From positions 186,001-250,000 of the forward strand of contig NZ_FXXB01000003.1 of NCBI RefSeq assembly GCF_900184245.1: a stretch of 64,000 nucleotides of DNA. Reading direction: 5' to 3'. Source of the DNA: Brachybacterium massiliense (GTDB lineage Bacteria > Actinomycetota > Actinomycetes > Actinomycetales > Dermabacteraceae). Position 1 is the first letter of the stretch. Each line of letters opens with the position of its first letter. Shown here piece by piece: positions 20,677 to 28,903 of the stretch. The notes beneath the pieces are model-generated. The model did no database searches and had not been told where the DNA came from. It saw only the letters and a list, made by a program, of their open reading frames with translations. The position numbers and the translations under genes are program-made.

Positions 20677-23256
20677 ATGTTCGAACGCTTCACAGATCGC
20701 GCCCGTCGCGTCGTCGTCCTGGCACAGGACGAAGCACGGCTGCTGAACCACAACTACATCGGCACCGAGCACATCCTGCTGGGGCTCATCCACGAGGCCG
20801 AAGGCGTCGGCGCGAAGGCCCTCGAGGCTCTCGGCGTCACCCTCGATGCCGTGCGCGAGCAGGTGCGCGACATCATCGGCGAGGGCAACCAGACCCCGAG
20901 CGGCCACATCCCCTTCACCCCCCGCGCGAAGAAGGTGCTCGAGCTGAGCCTGCGCGAGGCGCTGCAGCTGGGCCACAACTACATCGGCACCGAGCACATC
21001 CTGCTGGGCCTGCTGCGCGAGGGCGAGGGCACCGCGGTCAAGGTGCTCTCCCGACTCAAGGCCGAGCCGTCGGCCGTGCGCCAGGAGGTCATCGAGCGCC
21101 TCTCCGGCTACCAGGGCAAGGAGCCGGCCAATGCCGGAGGCCCCGCCGAGGGCCAGCCCGCCGGTTCGCTGGTGCTGGACCAGTTCGGCCGCAACCTCAC
21201 CCAGGCCGCCCGCGATGGCAAGCTCGACCCGGTCATCGGGCGCGAGCACGAGGCCGAGCGGGTCATGCAGGTGCTCTCGCGCCGCACCAAGAACAACCCG
21301 GTGCTGATCGGCGAGCCCGGCGTGGGCAAGAGTGCCGTGGTCGAGGGTCTGGCGCAGTCCGTGGTGGCCGGGGACGTGCCCGAGACGCTCAAGGACAAGC
21401 AGATCTACACCCTCGACCTGGGTTCCCTGGTCGCGGGCTCCCGGTACCGCGGCGACTTCGAGGAGCGCCTGAAGAAGGTGCTCAAGGAGATCCGCACCCG
21501 CGGTGACATCATCCTGTTCATCGACGAGATCCACACCCTGGTCGGTGCGGGTGCCGCCGAGGGCGCGATCGATGCCGCCAGCATCCTCAAGCCCATGCTG
21601 GCGCGAGGCGAGCTGCAGACCATCGGTGCGACCACGCTCGAGGAGTACCGCAAGCACATCGAGAAGGATGCCGCGCTCGAGCGTCGCTTCCAGCCGATCC
21701 AGGTCGACGAGCCGTCGGTGACCCACACCGTGGAGATCCTCAAGGGTCTGCGCGACCGCTACGAGGCGCACCACAAAGTGACCATCACCGATGCAGCGCT
21801 GGTCGCGGCGGCGAACCTCGCCGACCGCTATGTCAACGACCGCTTCCTGCCGGACAAGGCCATCGACCTGATCGACGAGGCCGGCGCCCGGCTGCGGATC
21901 CGTCGCCTCACCGCGCCGCCCGAGCTCAAGGAGTTCGACGCGCGCATCGAGGAGACCCGCAAGAAGAAGGAGGAGGCTATCGACGGGCAGGACTTCGAGC
22001 TCGCCGCCTCCCTGCGCGACGAGGAGCAGAAGCTCAAGTCGGAGCGTGACGACAAGGAGAAGGCCTGGCGCCACGGCGAGTCCGACGCCGTGACCACCGT
22101 GAGCGAGGAGGTCATCGCCGAGGTGCTGGCCGCCTCGACGGGCATCCCGATCGTCAAGCTCACGGAGGAGGAGTCCTCGCGGCTGCTGCACATGGAGGAC
22201 GAGCTGCACAAGCGCGTCATCGGGCAGGACGAGGCGATCAAGGCCATCTCCCGCGCGATCCGTCGCACCCGTGCCGGGCTCAAGGATCCCAAGCGTCCGG
22301 GCGGCTCGTTCATCTTCGCCGGCCCCACGGGCGTCGGCAAGACGGAGCTCGCCAAGGCCCTCGCGGAGTTCCTCTTCGGCGACGAGGAGTCCCTCATCCA
22401 GCTCGACATGTCCGAGTTCGGCGAGAAGCACACCGCCTCGCGGCTCTTCGGCTCGCCCCCCGGCTACGTCGGCTACGACGAGGGCGGCCAGCTCACCGAG
22501 AAGGTGCGCCGCAAGCCGTTCTCCGTGGTGCTGTTCGACGAGGTGGAGAAGGCTCATGTGGACATCTTCAACTCGCTGCTGCAGATTCTCGAGGACGGTC
22601 GCCTCACCGACTCGCAGGGCCGGATGGTCGACTTCAAGAACACCATCATCATCATGACCACCAACCTCGGCACCCGGGACATCGCCAAGGGCGTGTCCAT
22701 GGGCTTCACCGCGGGCGGCGACCTCTCCACCGACTACGAGCGGATGAAGTCGAAGGTCCACGAGGAGCTCAAGCAGCACTTCAAGCCCGAGTTCCTCAAC
22801 CGTGTCGATGACGTGGTGGTCTTCCCGCAGCTGTCGAAGAAGGAGATCGTCGAGATCGTGGATCTCGAGATCGCCAAGCTCGAGAAGCGCCTGCACGACA
22901 AGGACATGTCCCTCACGCTCACCCCGGTGGCGAAGGACCTGCTGGCCGAGAAGGGCTACGACCCGGTGCTCGGCGCGCGGCCGCTGCGTCGCACGATCCA
23001 GCGCGACATCGAGGACACCCTCTCCGAGCGCATCCTGTTCGGTCAGGTCCAGGTGGGCGACGAGATCGTCGTGGACGCGGAGGGCGAGGGCCTGCTCGGC
23101 GAGCTGACCTTCTCCCGCCGTGGCGGCGACGGCTCCCTCGAGCCGATCTCCGAGGTGATCGATCTGGAGTCGATGACCCAGGCCCGTGCCGAGGACGTCA
23201 CCCGGACCGACAGCTCGGCGCCCGAGGCCAGCAGCGCCGAGGCGAGCGCCAACTGA
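20677..23256 (+). CDS. clpC: ATP-dependent Clp protease ATP-binding subunit ClpC
   Basis: Hsp100 unfoldase that feeds proteins to ClpP. 859 aa. Order: Clp-N repeats (about 1-145), first AAA domain with Walker A GEPGVGKS (212-219), UVR/coiled-coil middle domain (around residues 425-460), second AAA domain with Walker A GPTGVGKT (549-556), then the Clp-B D2-small domain. A Ser/Ala/Glu-rich tail ends the protein. ATG start with GGGGGAGGA upstream. A ClgR-like operator lies in the promoter. Confidence 0.97.
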   Translation: MFERFTDRARRVVVLAQDEARLLNHNYIGTEHILLGLIHEAEGVGAKALEALGVTLDAVREQVRDIIGEGNQTPSGHIPFTPRAKKVLELSLREALQLGHNYIGTEHILLGLLREGEGTAVKVLSRLKAEPSAVRQEVIERLSGYQGKEPANAGGPAEGQPAGSLVLDQFGRNLTQAARDGKLDPVIGREHEAERVMQVLSRRTKNNPVLIGEPGVGKSAVVEGLAQSVVAGDVPETLKDKQIYTLDLGSLVAGSRYRGDFEERLKKVLKEIRTRGDIILFIDEIHTLVGAGAAEGAIDAASILKPMLARGELQTIGATTLEEYRKHIEKDAALERRFQPIQVDEPSVTHTVEILKGLRDRYEAHHKVTITDAALVAAANLADRYVNDRFLPDKAIDLIDEAGARLRIRRLTAPPELKEFDARIEETRKKKEEAIDGQDFELAASLRDEEQKLKSERDDKEKAWRHGESDAVTTVSEEVIAEVLAASTGIPIVKLTEEESSRLLHMEDELHKRVIGQDEAIKAISRAIRRTRAGLKDPKRPGGSFIFAGPTGVGKTELAKALAEFLFGDEESLIQLDMSEFGEKHTASRLFGSPPGYVGYDEGGQLTEKVRRKPFSVVLFDEVEKAHVDIFNSLLQILEDGRLTDSQGRMVDFKNTIIIMTTNLGTRDIAKGVSMGFTAGGDLSTDYERMKSKVHEELKQHFKPEFLNRVDDVVVFPQLSKKEIVEIVDLEIAKLEKRLHDKDMSLTLTPVAKDLLAEKGYDPVLGARPLRRTIQRDIEDTLSERILFGQVQVGDEIVVDAEGEGLLGELTFSRRGGDGSLEPISEVIDLESMTQARAEDVTRTDSSAPEASSAEASAN

Positions 23257-23261
23257 TCACC

Positions 23262-23296
23262 GGTGCCGGCCCCGTCCACGAGACGGGGCCGGCACC
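23262..23296 (+). terminator. clpC terminator hairpin
   Basis: A perfect 15-bp stem (arms 23262-23276 and 23282-23296) with a 5-nt loop, starting 6 nt after the clpC stop. No U tract. Confidence 0.75.
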
Positions 23297-23420
23297 TCCA
23301 TCGCGCACGGCCCACCGGGCCGGACGCCCGCTCCGCCCGTGGTGACCGGGCAGGGAGCAAGCGCCCGAGGTGACCCGTCCCTCCTGGGCGGCACCCGGGC
23401 ACCTTCGACGGAGAGGACGC

Positions 23421-24302
23421 ATGGTCGACGCCATCGACTGGCTGCTGTCCCTGACAGAGCAGCTGGAGAACTGGATCCTCGGTGTCGCCGACGCCTGGTG
23501 GGTCCACCTTCTCGTGTACCTGTTCGCGGCCTTCGACGGGTTCTTCCCGACGGTGCCCAGCGAGTCCACGATCGTCACCCTCTCCTCGCTCTGGTCCACC
23601 TCCGGGCGACCCTCGATCATCCTGATCGGCCTGGCGGCCTGGCTGGGCGCCTTCACCGGCGACAGCGTCGGCTACCTGATCGGCAGCAAGATCGGCTGGG
23701 AACGCTTCCGGTTCCTGCGCGAGGGCAAGGGCCGACGCGCCGTCGAGGCCGCGGATCGCGGACTGCAGAAGCGGGCCCTGGTGTTCCTGATGACCGCCCG
23801 CTACATCCCCTTCGGGCGCACCGCCGTGAACCTCGTCGCCGGCGCCGTGCAGTACCCCCACCGCCACTTCTGGCCCCGCTCGCTGCTGTCCACCTTCGTG
23901 TGGGCGGTGTACTCGTGCGCGATCGGCGCCCTCGCCGGGGCGTGGTTCGCGCACAATCCCCTGCTGGGCATCACCATCGCCCTGATCGTCGCGTTCGCCA
24001 TGGCACTGGTGCTCGAGCGGATGATCTCGTGGGTGCACCGCGTGATGGATCGCCGGGCCGAGCGCCGCGAGGCCGAGCACGCCCAGAGCGCCGACACCGA
24101 GGACGCCGACGCCGCCGGTGAGGACGCAGGCGACCAGGGCGCCGGGGCTGAGGACGCGGCGACGGGATCCGCCGAGGATGAGCGGGCGACGGTGCCGGCT
24201 GCGGAGCATTCCCCCGCCGAGGTGCGGGAGGAACCCGCCCCCGCCACGGCCGGAGCGGGCGAGTCGCCGAGCACGGCGAGGGGAGAGGGGAGCCCGGCAT
24301 GA
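23421..24302 (+). CDS. DedA family membrane protein
   Basis: 293 aa. The DedA/SNARE-associated core (residues about 20-210) has FPTVPSE, GDSVGYLIGSKIG and ARYIPFGRTAVNLVAG, with reentrant and membrane helices; the Arg in ARYIPFGR is characteristic. DedA proteins are linked to lipid (undecaprenyl-phosphate/PE) transport and membrane-potential homeostasis. A disordered Ala/Glu tail of about 85 residues follows, longer than usual. The start has GGAGAGGA upstream. It overlaps the next gene by 4 nt. Confidence 0.9.
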   Translation: MVDAIDWLLSLTEQLENWILGVADAWWVHLLVYLFAAFDGFFPTVPSESTIVTLSSLWSTSGRPSIILIGLAAWLGAFTGDSVGYLIGSKIGWERFRFLREGKGRRAVEAADRGLQKRALVFLMTARYIPFGRTAVNLVAGAVQYPHRHFWPRSLLSTFVWAVYSCAIGALAGAWFAHNPLLGITIALIVAFAMALVLERMISWVHRVMDRRAERREAEHAQSADTEDADAAGEDAGDQGAGAEDAATGSAEDERATVPAAEHSPAEVREEPAPATAGAGESPSTARGEGSPA

Positions 24303-24808
24303 GCATCACCATCAGACCGGCGCTGCCTGCGGACGTGCGCGGCATCAACGCGCTCGTCGAGCCCATGACCCACACCGGGGTGCTGCTGGGCAAGGACCTG
24401 GTCTCCTACTACGAGGCGGTCCAGGAGTTCCTGGTCGCGACCGATGAGCACGGGACCGTGGTGGGATGCGGCGCGCTCCACGTGATGTGGGAGGACCTCG
24501 CCGAGGTGCGCACCCTGGCGGTCCATGACGCGCAGCGGGGCACCGGGCTGGGGCACCGGCTGCTGGACTCCCTGCTGGAGCGGGCGGTGCAGCTGGGCCT
24601 GCAGCGGGTGTTCTGCCTGACCTTCGAGGTGGAGTTCTTCTCCCGTCACGGCTTCGAGGTGATGAGCGAGGGCGTGGACCCCGATCTCTACAACCAGCTG
24701 CTGCGCTCACCCGACGAGGGGATCGCGGAGTTCCTCGACCTCGCCCGGGTCAAGCCCAACACCCTGGGCAACACTCGCATGATCAAGCAGCTCGATCGGG
24801 AGATCTGA
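24299..24808 (+). CDS. argA: Short amino-acid N-acetyltransferase (ArgA/Rv2747 type, GNAT)
   Basis: 169 aa single GNAT domain. The acetyl-CoA loop is in [20 protein letters not shown], and the C-terminal AEFLDLARVKPNTLGNTRM closely resembles the short actinobacterial glutamate/glutamine N-acetyltransferase (Rv2747 type), which starts arginine synthesis. It lacks the amino-acid-kinase domain of classical ArgA. ATGA overlap with dedA. Assignment as ArgA rests on remembered family resemblance, not on neighbours, because no arg genes are nearby. Confidence 0.82.
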   Translation: MSITIRPALPADVRGINALVEPMTHTGVLLGKDLVSYYEAVQEFLVATDEHGTVVGCGALHVMWEDLAEVRTLAVHDAQRGTGLGHRLLDSLLERAVQLGLQRVFCLTFEVEFFSRHGFEVMSEGVDPDLYNQLLRSPDEGIAEFLDLARVKPNTLGNTRMIKQLDREI

Positions 24809-24828
24809 ACCCCGGCCGGGCCGCGGGG

Positions 24829-25803
24829 TCACGGCAGGCGCAGAGCCTCGCCCTCACGGACCGCGAGCCCGTCGCCGATCAGGGAGGCGGTGCAGCGACG
24901 CACCCGGGCCGGGTCCTCGAGGTCCAGGGCGAGCAGCTGCTGGTCATCGGCGGCACCGTCCCGGCGCAGCAGGGCCATGATCTGCCCGCGCAGCTGGCGA
25001 TCGGTCCCCTCGAAGGCCTGTCGACGCCGGGTGTCCTCCGTCGGCGCCGGGCGCCCCTCGGCGAACCAGGCGCATCCGCCTGCGGACAGCGGGCAGTCCT
25101 CGCAGCGGGGCGAGCGGGCCGTGCACACCAGCGCCCCGAGCTCCATCACCGCCTGGTTCCAGGCGACCGACCGCTCCCGCTCGGCGGGAAGGCTGCGCGT
25201 GGCCAGGGCCCGTTCGGCCGCGCTGTAGGAACGGTCCGGCAGCGCCCGGCCCCTTCGTGACCGGGCCAGCACGCGGCGGATGTTGGTGTCCACCACCACC
25301 GCGCGCTCATGATGGGCGAAGGCGGTGACGGCGGCGGCGGTGTACTCACCGATCCCGGGCAGCGCCCGCAGCGCCTCCTGCCCGCGCGGCCCCTCCCCGC
25401 CGTGCTCGCGCACGATCGCACGGGCGCACTCCTGCAGGCGCAGCGCACGGCGCGGATAGCCCAGCCGGTCCCAGCGCCGCAGCACCTCGGCGGTGGGAGC
25501 ATCGGCGAGATGGGCCGGGGTGGGCCACAGCCGGAGCCATTCCTCCCAGCGCGGCAGCACCCGCACCACGGGGGTCTGCTGGAGCATCACCTCGGAGACC
25601 AGGATCGCCCACGCGGAGACCCCCTCGTGACGCCAGGGCAGATCACGGCCCGCCTCGGCGAACCAGGCGATCACCGCCTCGACGGCGGACTCGTCGACCC
25701 CGGAGGCGGTGTCGTCAGCGCGGAGGCGGGCATCATGAACAGCGCGGGCCGGGACCTCGAGGTCCCGACCCGCGCCGTGGGAAGGTGCCGCGGCACCGTG
25801 CAT
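24829..25803 (-). CDS. mutY: A/G-specific adenine glycosylase MutY
   Basis: Removes A mispaired with 8-oxoG. 324 aa as drawn. Features are the EVMLQQT catalytic-Glu motif, helix-hairpin-helix LPGIGEYTAAAV, the catalytic-Asp strand VVVDTNIRRVLAR, and an Fe-S cluster with Cys spacing C-X6-C-X2-C-X6-C; the last gap is one residue longer than the usual X5. The start is uncertain: the ATG at 25803 is 5 nt after mscL but places a 17-bp palindrome inside the coding region, while the in-frame GTG at 25674 would leave only about 10 residues before the LPW motif. Confidence 0.9.
   Translation of the reverse strand: MHGAAAPSHGAGRDLEVPARAVHDARLRADDTASGVDESAVEAVIAWFAEAGRDLPWRHEGVSAWAILVSEVMLQQTPVVRVLPRWEEWLRLWPTPAHLADAPTAEVLRRWDRLGYPRRALRLQECARAIVREHGGEGPRGQEALRALPGIGEYTAAAVTAFAHHERAVVVDTNIRRVLARSRRGRALPDRSYSAAERALATRSLPAERERSVAWNQAVMELGALVCTARSPRCEDCPLSAGGCAWFAEGRPAPTEDTRRRQAFEGTDRQLRGQIMALLRRDGAADDQQLLALDLEDPARVRRCTASLIGDGLAVREGEALRLP
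25742..25775 (-). repeat. Near-perfect palindrome, possible mscL terminator
   Basis: 17-bp arms (25742-25758 and 25759-25775) with one mismatch, centred on CTCGAG. It lies 34 nt after the mscL stop and inside the 5' part of the longest mutY frame. It reads as a terminator for mscL, or as an inverted repeat that has been absorbed into mutY. Confidence 0.6.
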
Positions 25804-25808
25804 ATCGC

Positions 25809-26237
25809 TCAGACCTGCGGGGTGGTGCCGCCGGCCTGGGTGCCGCCGCGCTGCGCGGTGAGCGCGTCGCGGATCTCGGTCAGCAGCACGATGTCCTCGC
25901 TGACCGTGGTCTCCTCCTCCTCAGGCAGACCACGGCGCTTGCGATCGAGCTTGCGCGCGCTCGAGATGGGCAGCACGAAGACGAAGTAGACCACCGCAGC
26001 GGTGATCAGGAAGGCGATGACTGCCGAGAGGATCGCACCGATGTCGACCTTGGTGCTCTCGTTGGTGATCGTGAAGGCGAGGCCGTCGACGTTGCTGCCG
26101 CCGAAGACGTTGATCACCGGCTGGATCAGATTGTCGACGAACGCGCCGATCAGGGCGGTGAAGGCACTGCCGATGACGACACCGACCGCCAGGTCGATGA
26201 CATTGCCCTGCATGACGAAGTCCTTGAAACCCTTCAT
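25809..26237 (-). CDS. mscL: Large-conductance mechanosensitive channel MscL
   Basis: Pentameric emergency-release channel opened by membrane tension in hypo-osmotic shock. 142 aa. The N-terminal amphipathic helix MKGFKDFVMQGNVIDLAVG leads into TM1 (VVIGSAFTALIGAFV); TM2 is at about 68-95 (AVIAFLITAAVVYFVFVLP), followed by a charged C-terminal helix bundle. ATG start with AAGGA about 9 nt upstream. The TAGAGT at 26300-26295 is a likely -10. Confidence 0.96.
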   Translation of the reverse strand: MKGFKDFVMQGNVIDLAVGVVIGSAFTALIGAFVDNLIQPVINVFGGSNVDGLAFTITNESTKVDIGAILSAVIAFLITAAVVYFVFVLPISSARKLDRKRRGLPEEEETTVSEDIVLLTEIRDALTAQRGGTQAGGTTPQV

Positions 26238-26294
26238 GGGGTCATCCTTCTCGGGTCGGGGATGGGACGATCCGCGATTGCGGTTCCGGACGGG

Positions 26295-26300
26295 ACTCTA
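26295..26300 (-). promoter_or_regulatory. mscL -10 element overlapping the upstream TAG stop
   Basis: TAGAGT; its first three bases are the stop codon of the SAF-domain gene. The mscL ATG is 57 nt downstream and has its own ribosome site. Confidence 0.45.
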
Positions 26301-26930
26301 ATCGATCACAGCCAGCGATATGGTCCCTGTGCTGAGCGCGTGAGCCAGTTCTCGTGCGCCCTCACGCGGCACCGCCACGAGGATCTCGGGCATTCCGCCC
26401 GTGCCGTCGCCGAGCTCGGCGGCCCCGGCACTGCTCTCCGCTCCCTGCATGACCTGCGCCGTGATGCCGGCCCCGGCCCCGGAGGCGAGCTCGGTGGGGA
26501 ACAGCTCGACCCGGGTGCCGGGAGAGAGGTGGGGCGCGAGGGCCCCCGGCACGGGCACCACCATCAGCGCCATCCCCGCGGGCAGCAGGGGATGCTCCGC
26601 CGCGGCGAGAGCCGTCGGCAGCAGCGGAGCGCCGGCGGGCAGGGGATGGGCGGTGCGCTGCCCGATCACCTCGTCGGGACCGCTCGGCGCGCCGACGGGC
26701 AGCAGCTCCTCGGCCACATGCACGGTCCGCAGGTGCTCGGCCTCGAGCACGGTGCCGGCAGGCAGATCCTGGTCGGCCACCACGGCGGGGACGCCGCGCA
26801 CCGAAGGCGGCAGCAGCGAGGGCAGCAGTGCCGCGAGCATCGCGGCGAGGATCAGAAGGGCGAGGAGCCTGCGCCGTCGGCGCAGAGCACGGCGCCAGGC
26901 GGGCAGATGGGTGCGGAGTCGGCTGAGCAT
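26298..26930 (-). CDS. SAF-domain membrane protein (CpaB/RcpC- or FlgA-like)
   Basis: 210 aa. A basic N terminus (RRALRRRRR) and one membrane helix (about 22-44) are followed by an extracytoplasmic SAF domain (about 48-110: VVADQDLPAGTVLEAEHL, IGQRTAHPLPAGAPLL), then a CpaB/RcpC-like beta region. SAF domains occur in pilus-assembly protein CpaB and flagellar FlgA. No pilus or flagellar genes are in the window, so the role is open. Leaderless start: TAGCGT lies 7 nt before the ATG. One of five TAG stops in the window. Confidence 0.75.
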   Translation of the reverse strand: MLSRLRTHLPAWRRALRRRRRLLALLILAAMLAALLPSLLPPSVRGVPAVVADQDLPAGTVLEAEHLRTVHVAEELLPVGAPSGPDEVIGQRTAHPLPAGAPLLPTALAAAEHPLLPAGMALMVVPVPGALAPHLSPGTRVELFPTELASGAGAGITAQVMQGAESSAGAAELGDGTGGMPEILVAVPREGARELAHALSTGTISLAVID

Positions 26931-26937
26931 GAGGCCG

Positions 26938-26943
26938 ACGCTA
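26938..26943 (-). promoter_or_regulatory. Leaderless promoter -10 of the SAF-domain gene
   Basis: TAGCGT on the minus strand, then 7 nt, then ATG at 26930. No ribosome site. Confidence 0.5.
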
Positions 26944-27040
26944 GGTCCGTGACGCCGTGCTCGCAGCGCCCTCGCCGCGACGGTGGACGAGCGCGGTATG
27001 GGGAGGAGAGGTCACCTCCGCACGGCCGCGCCCGTGAGGA

Positions 27041-27388
27041 TCACGAGGCCGCGGCGGCGGGCTGCGCGCTCGAGGCGCCGCTGCTGCTCGAGGTGCTCGA
27101 GCTGCTGGAGGAGCTCGAGGCGCTCGAGCCGGACGAGGAGTCCGTGCTGCTCGCCGAGGAGTCGGAGGAGGAGCTCGAGGAGCTGCTCGAGGAGGTGGAG
27201 GTGCCGGAGGAGGCGGAATCGGTCGAGTAGAAGCCCGGGCCCTTGAAGACGATGCCCACCGAGTCGAAGACCTTGCGCAGCGCGTCCTGGGCGCACTCGG
27301 GGCAGGTCACCAGGGAGTCCTCGCTGAAGCTCTGGTACTGCTCGAAACGATGTGCGCAGCTCTTGCAGGCGTAGACGTACGTGGGCAC
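27041..27388 (-). CDS. FmdB-type zinc-ribbon protein with Ser-rich tail (Ruc/Rv0991c-like)
   Basis: 115 aa. Residues 1-45 form an FmdB zinc ribbon (PTYVYACKSCAHRFE, then VTCPECAQDALRKVFDSVG). The rest is disordered, mostly Ser with runs of up to ten. M. tuberculosis Rv0991c, next to the 5-formyl-THF cyclo-ligase gene, has the same design and was described as a redox-regulated chaperone (Ruc); this is its likely counterpart. The GTG start at 27388 is set by GGAGGA upstream; the longer frame to 27445 lacks support. TAAGAT at 27449-27444 is a plausible -10. Confidence 0.85.
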   Translation of the reverse strand: MPTYVYACKSCAHRFEQYQSFSEDSLVTCPECAQDALRKVFDSVGIVFKGPGFYSTDSASSGTSTSSSSSSSSSSDSSASSTDSSSGSSASSSSSSSSTSSSSGASSAQPAAAAS

Positions 27389-27443
27389 GCTGATCCTCCG
27401 GGGTCTTCGATGGGCTGGTCGCGCACCGCGCGGACCATCGCAC

Positions 27444-27449
27444 ATCTTA
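27444..27449 (-). promoter_or_regulatory. -10 element of the FmdB-type gene
   Basis: TAAGAT on the minus strand, in the gap after the cyclo-ligase gene. The start codon is 55 nt downstream with a ribosome site. Confidence 0.45.
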
Positions 27450-27463
27450 CGGCCGCAAAGGGC

Positions 27464-28129
27464 TCAGAATCCCGCCGACGTGACCAGTGAGACGAGGCCA
27501 TCGGCGGTGAGCACGGCGGGGATCGGCACATCGTGCTCGCCGCGCACCAGCGCCCCCTTCTCGAGCAGCTCGTCGGGATGGATCACCGCGACCACCATCG
27601 CGCTCGGCGGGAGGGTGGTCAGAGCACGGTCGTAATAGCCCGCGCCGTGCCCGATGCGGGTGCGGGAGCGGTCCACCGCGACGGCCGGGATCAGCACCAG
27701 CATCGCCTCGGCCAGTGCTCCCGTCCCCAGACGCTCGCCCTGCGGCTCCCTGCCGAAGCCCTTCCCCGGGGAGCGGAGGAACTCGCTGGACCCGTCCCAT
27801 GCGACCCACTCGAGCTCCTCGCCGGAGGCCGCCGCCGGGAAGGCGAGACGGGCGCCGGCGTCCGCGAGGCGGCGTGCCAGCGGCATCACGTCGGCCTCGG
27901 TGGGAGTGGGGTGGAACGCCGCGACCAGCGGCGGTGCGGCACCCTGCGCGGCGGCGTGGGCGACGGCCCGCTCGACCGCGACGACCAGGGGAGAGGCATG
28001 GGCGAGTATCCGCTCGGCCTCCTCGGTGCGGCGCCGTGCACCGGCCTGCCCGCTGTAGGTCTCGGTGCGCCGAGCCCGAAGGGTTCTGCGCAGCTCCTGC
28101 TTCCTCGCCGCCGTCGTCTCCGCGTCCAT
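27464..28129 (-). CDS. fthC: 5-formyltetrahydrofolate cyclo-ligase
   Basis: Converts 5-formyl-THF with ATP to 5,10-methenyl-THF. 221 aa. An N-terminal basic helix (RKQELRRTLRARR) precedes the C-terminal signature RIGHGAGYYDRAL and the end region around HDVPIPAVLTADG. The start is ATG 28129, with CAGTCT 6 nt upstream and no ribosome site, so leaderless. Divergent from the rimJ-type gene. Same neighbours as Rv0992c except that galU and moeA/glp are absent. Confidence 0.93.
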   Translation of the reverse strand: MDAETTAARKQELRRTLRARRTETYSGQAGARRRTEEAERILAHASPLVVAVERAVAHAAAQGAAPPLVAAFHPTPTEADVMPLARRLADAGARLAFPAAASGEELEWVAWDGSSEFLRSPGKGFGREPQGERLGTGALAEAMLVLIPAVAVDRSRTRIGHGAGYYDRALTTLPPSAMVVAVIHPDELLEKGALVRGEHDVPIPAVLTADGLVSLVTSAGF

Positions 28130-28135
28130 GCGACC

Positions 28136-28141
28136 AGACTG
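28136..28141 (-). promoter_or_regulatory. Leaderless promoter -10 of fthC
   Basis: CAGTCT, then 6 nt, then ATG. It differs from TANNNT only at the first base. Confidence 0.4.
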
Positions 28142-28228
28142 CCATGACCGGGCAGGTGACGGGGCGGGAACCGGCACCGCACAGGCCCGCGGAGCGAGGA
28201 TCTGCGCATGCGGGCGCGCGCGGCGCTC

Positions 28229-28234
28229 TACGAT
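28229..28234 (+). promoter_or_regulatory. Leaderless promoter -10 of the rimJ-type gene
   Basis: TACGAT, then 6 nt, then ATG at 28241. This decides against the longer frame starting at 28208. Confidence 0.55.
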
Positions 28235-28240
28235 GACGCG

Positions 28241-28867
28241 ATGGTTCACGTGTGGCCGCTGCAACTGCGCGACGGGGAGCTGGCGCTGCGCCCGCTGCGT
28301 CGGCGCGATCGTGCGGTCTTCGAACGGCTGCGGGAGCGCAATGCCGAGTGGCTGCGTCCCTGGGACGCGACCGATCCCGAGCACGGGCGTGCGCTGCCGC
28401 CCTTCCGCATCCTGCGCCGGGCGAACGAGGCGCAGGCGCGACTGGGCACCCATCTGCCGCTGGTGATCACGCTGCACGGGGAGCTGGTCGGCCAGATCAC
28501 CGCCGGCCCGATCCAGTACGGGGCGGTGCGCTCGGCGACCCTCGGCTACTGGATCGACCGCAGGGCCGCCGGGCGCGGAGCGGTGCCCCGCGCCGCGGCG
28601 CTGCTGATCGACCACCTCTTCGCCGAGCTGGGCATGCACCGCATCGAGGTGACCGTGCGCCCGGAGAACGCCGCGAGCCTGCGCGTGGTCCAGAAGCTGC
28701 ATCTGCGCCCCGAGGGGATGCGGCAGGCGGCGATCCATGTCGACGGTGCCTGGCGCGACCACCTGGTCTTCGCGCTGACCGCCGAGGAGGTCGCGACCGG
28801 GGACGACGGCAAGGGTGTGCTGCGACGACTCCGCAGAGAGTTTCCCGGCGACACGCCCACGATGTGA
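28241..28867 (+). CDS. rimJ: GNAT acetyltransferase, RimJ type
   Basis: 208 aa GNAT-fold enzyme of the RimJ/RimL ribosomal-protein N-acetyltransferase group, using acetyl-CoA. Family marks are LRPLRRRDRAVFERLRERN, LGYWIDRRAAGRG in the acetyl-CoA loop region, and HRIEVTVRPENAASLRVVQKL. The substrate is not predictable from sequence. It occupies the conserved slot before the SepX/GlpR-like gene (Rv0995 in M. tuberculosis). Start set at ATG 28241 by the TACGAT hexamer 6 nt upstream. Confidence 0.88.
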   Translation: MVHVWPLQLRDGELALRPLRRRDRAVFERLRERNAEWLRPWDATDPEHGRALPPFRILRRANEAQARLGTHLPLVITLHGELVGQITAGPIQYGAVRSATLGYWIDRRAAGRGAVPRAAALLIDHLFAELGMHRIEVTVRPENAASLRVVQKLHLRPEGMRQAAIHVDGAWRDHLVFALTAEEVATGDDGKGVLRRLRREFPGDTPTM

Positions 28868-28891
28868 CCAGGGGAATCACACCGGTGTCAC

Positions 28892-28897
28892 TAAGGT
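28892..28897 (+). promoter_or_regulatory. Leaderless promoter -10 of the SepX/GlpR-like gene
   Basis: TAAGGT, then 6 nt, then GTG at 28904, within the 36-nt gap after rimJ. Confidence 0.55.
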
Positions 28898-28903
28898 GAC
28901 GGT

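Noticed and set aside
20515..22896. Minus-strand open frame of 793 codons opposite clpC
   Set aside because: Antisense to a fully motif-supported ClpC, no ribosome site or promoter.
25751..25766. Third DosR-like site (GGGAC and GTCCC half-sites)
   Set aside because: The half-sites are separated by 6 bp instead of 4 and belong to a much longer palindrome at the mscL-mutY junction.
25785..27230. Plus-strand frame ending in a Glu/Leu-rich repeat opposite the FmdB serine tail
   Set aside because: It is the reverse complement of the Ser-rich tail and of mscL and the SAF gene; the apparent coiled coil is an artefact.
27464..28762. Long N-terminal extension of the cyclo-ligase (to 28762)
   Set aside because: It runs through the divergent rimJ gene; the enzyme's own start at 28129 gives the normal family length.
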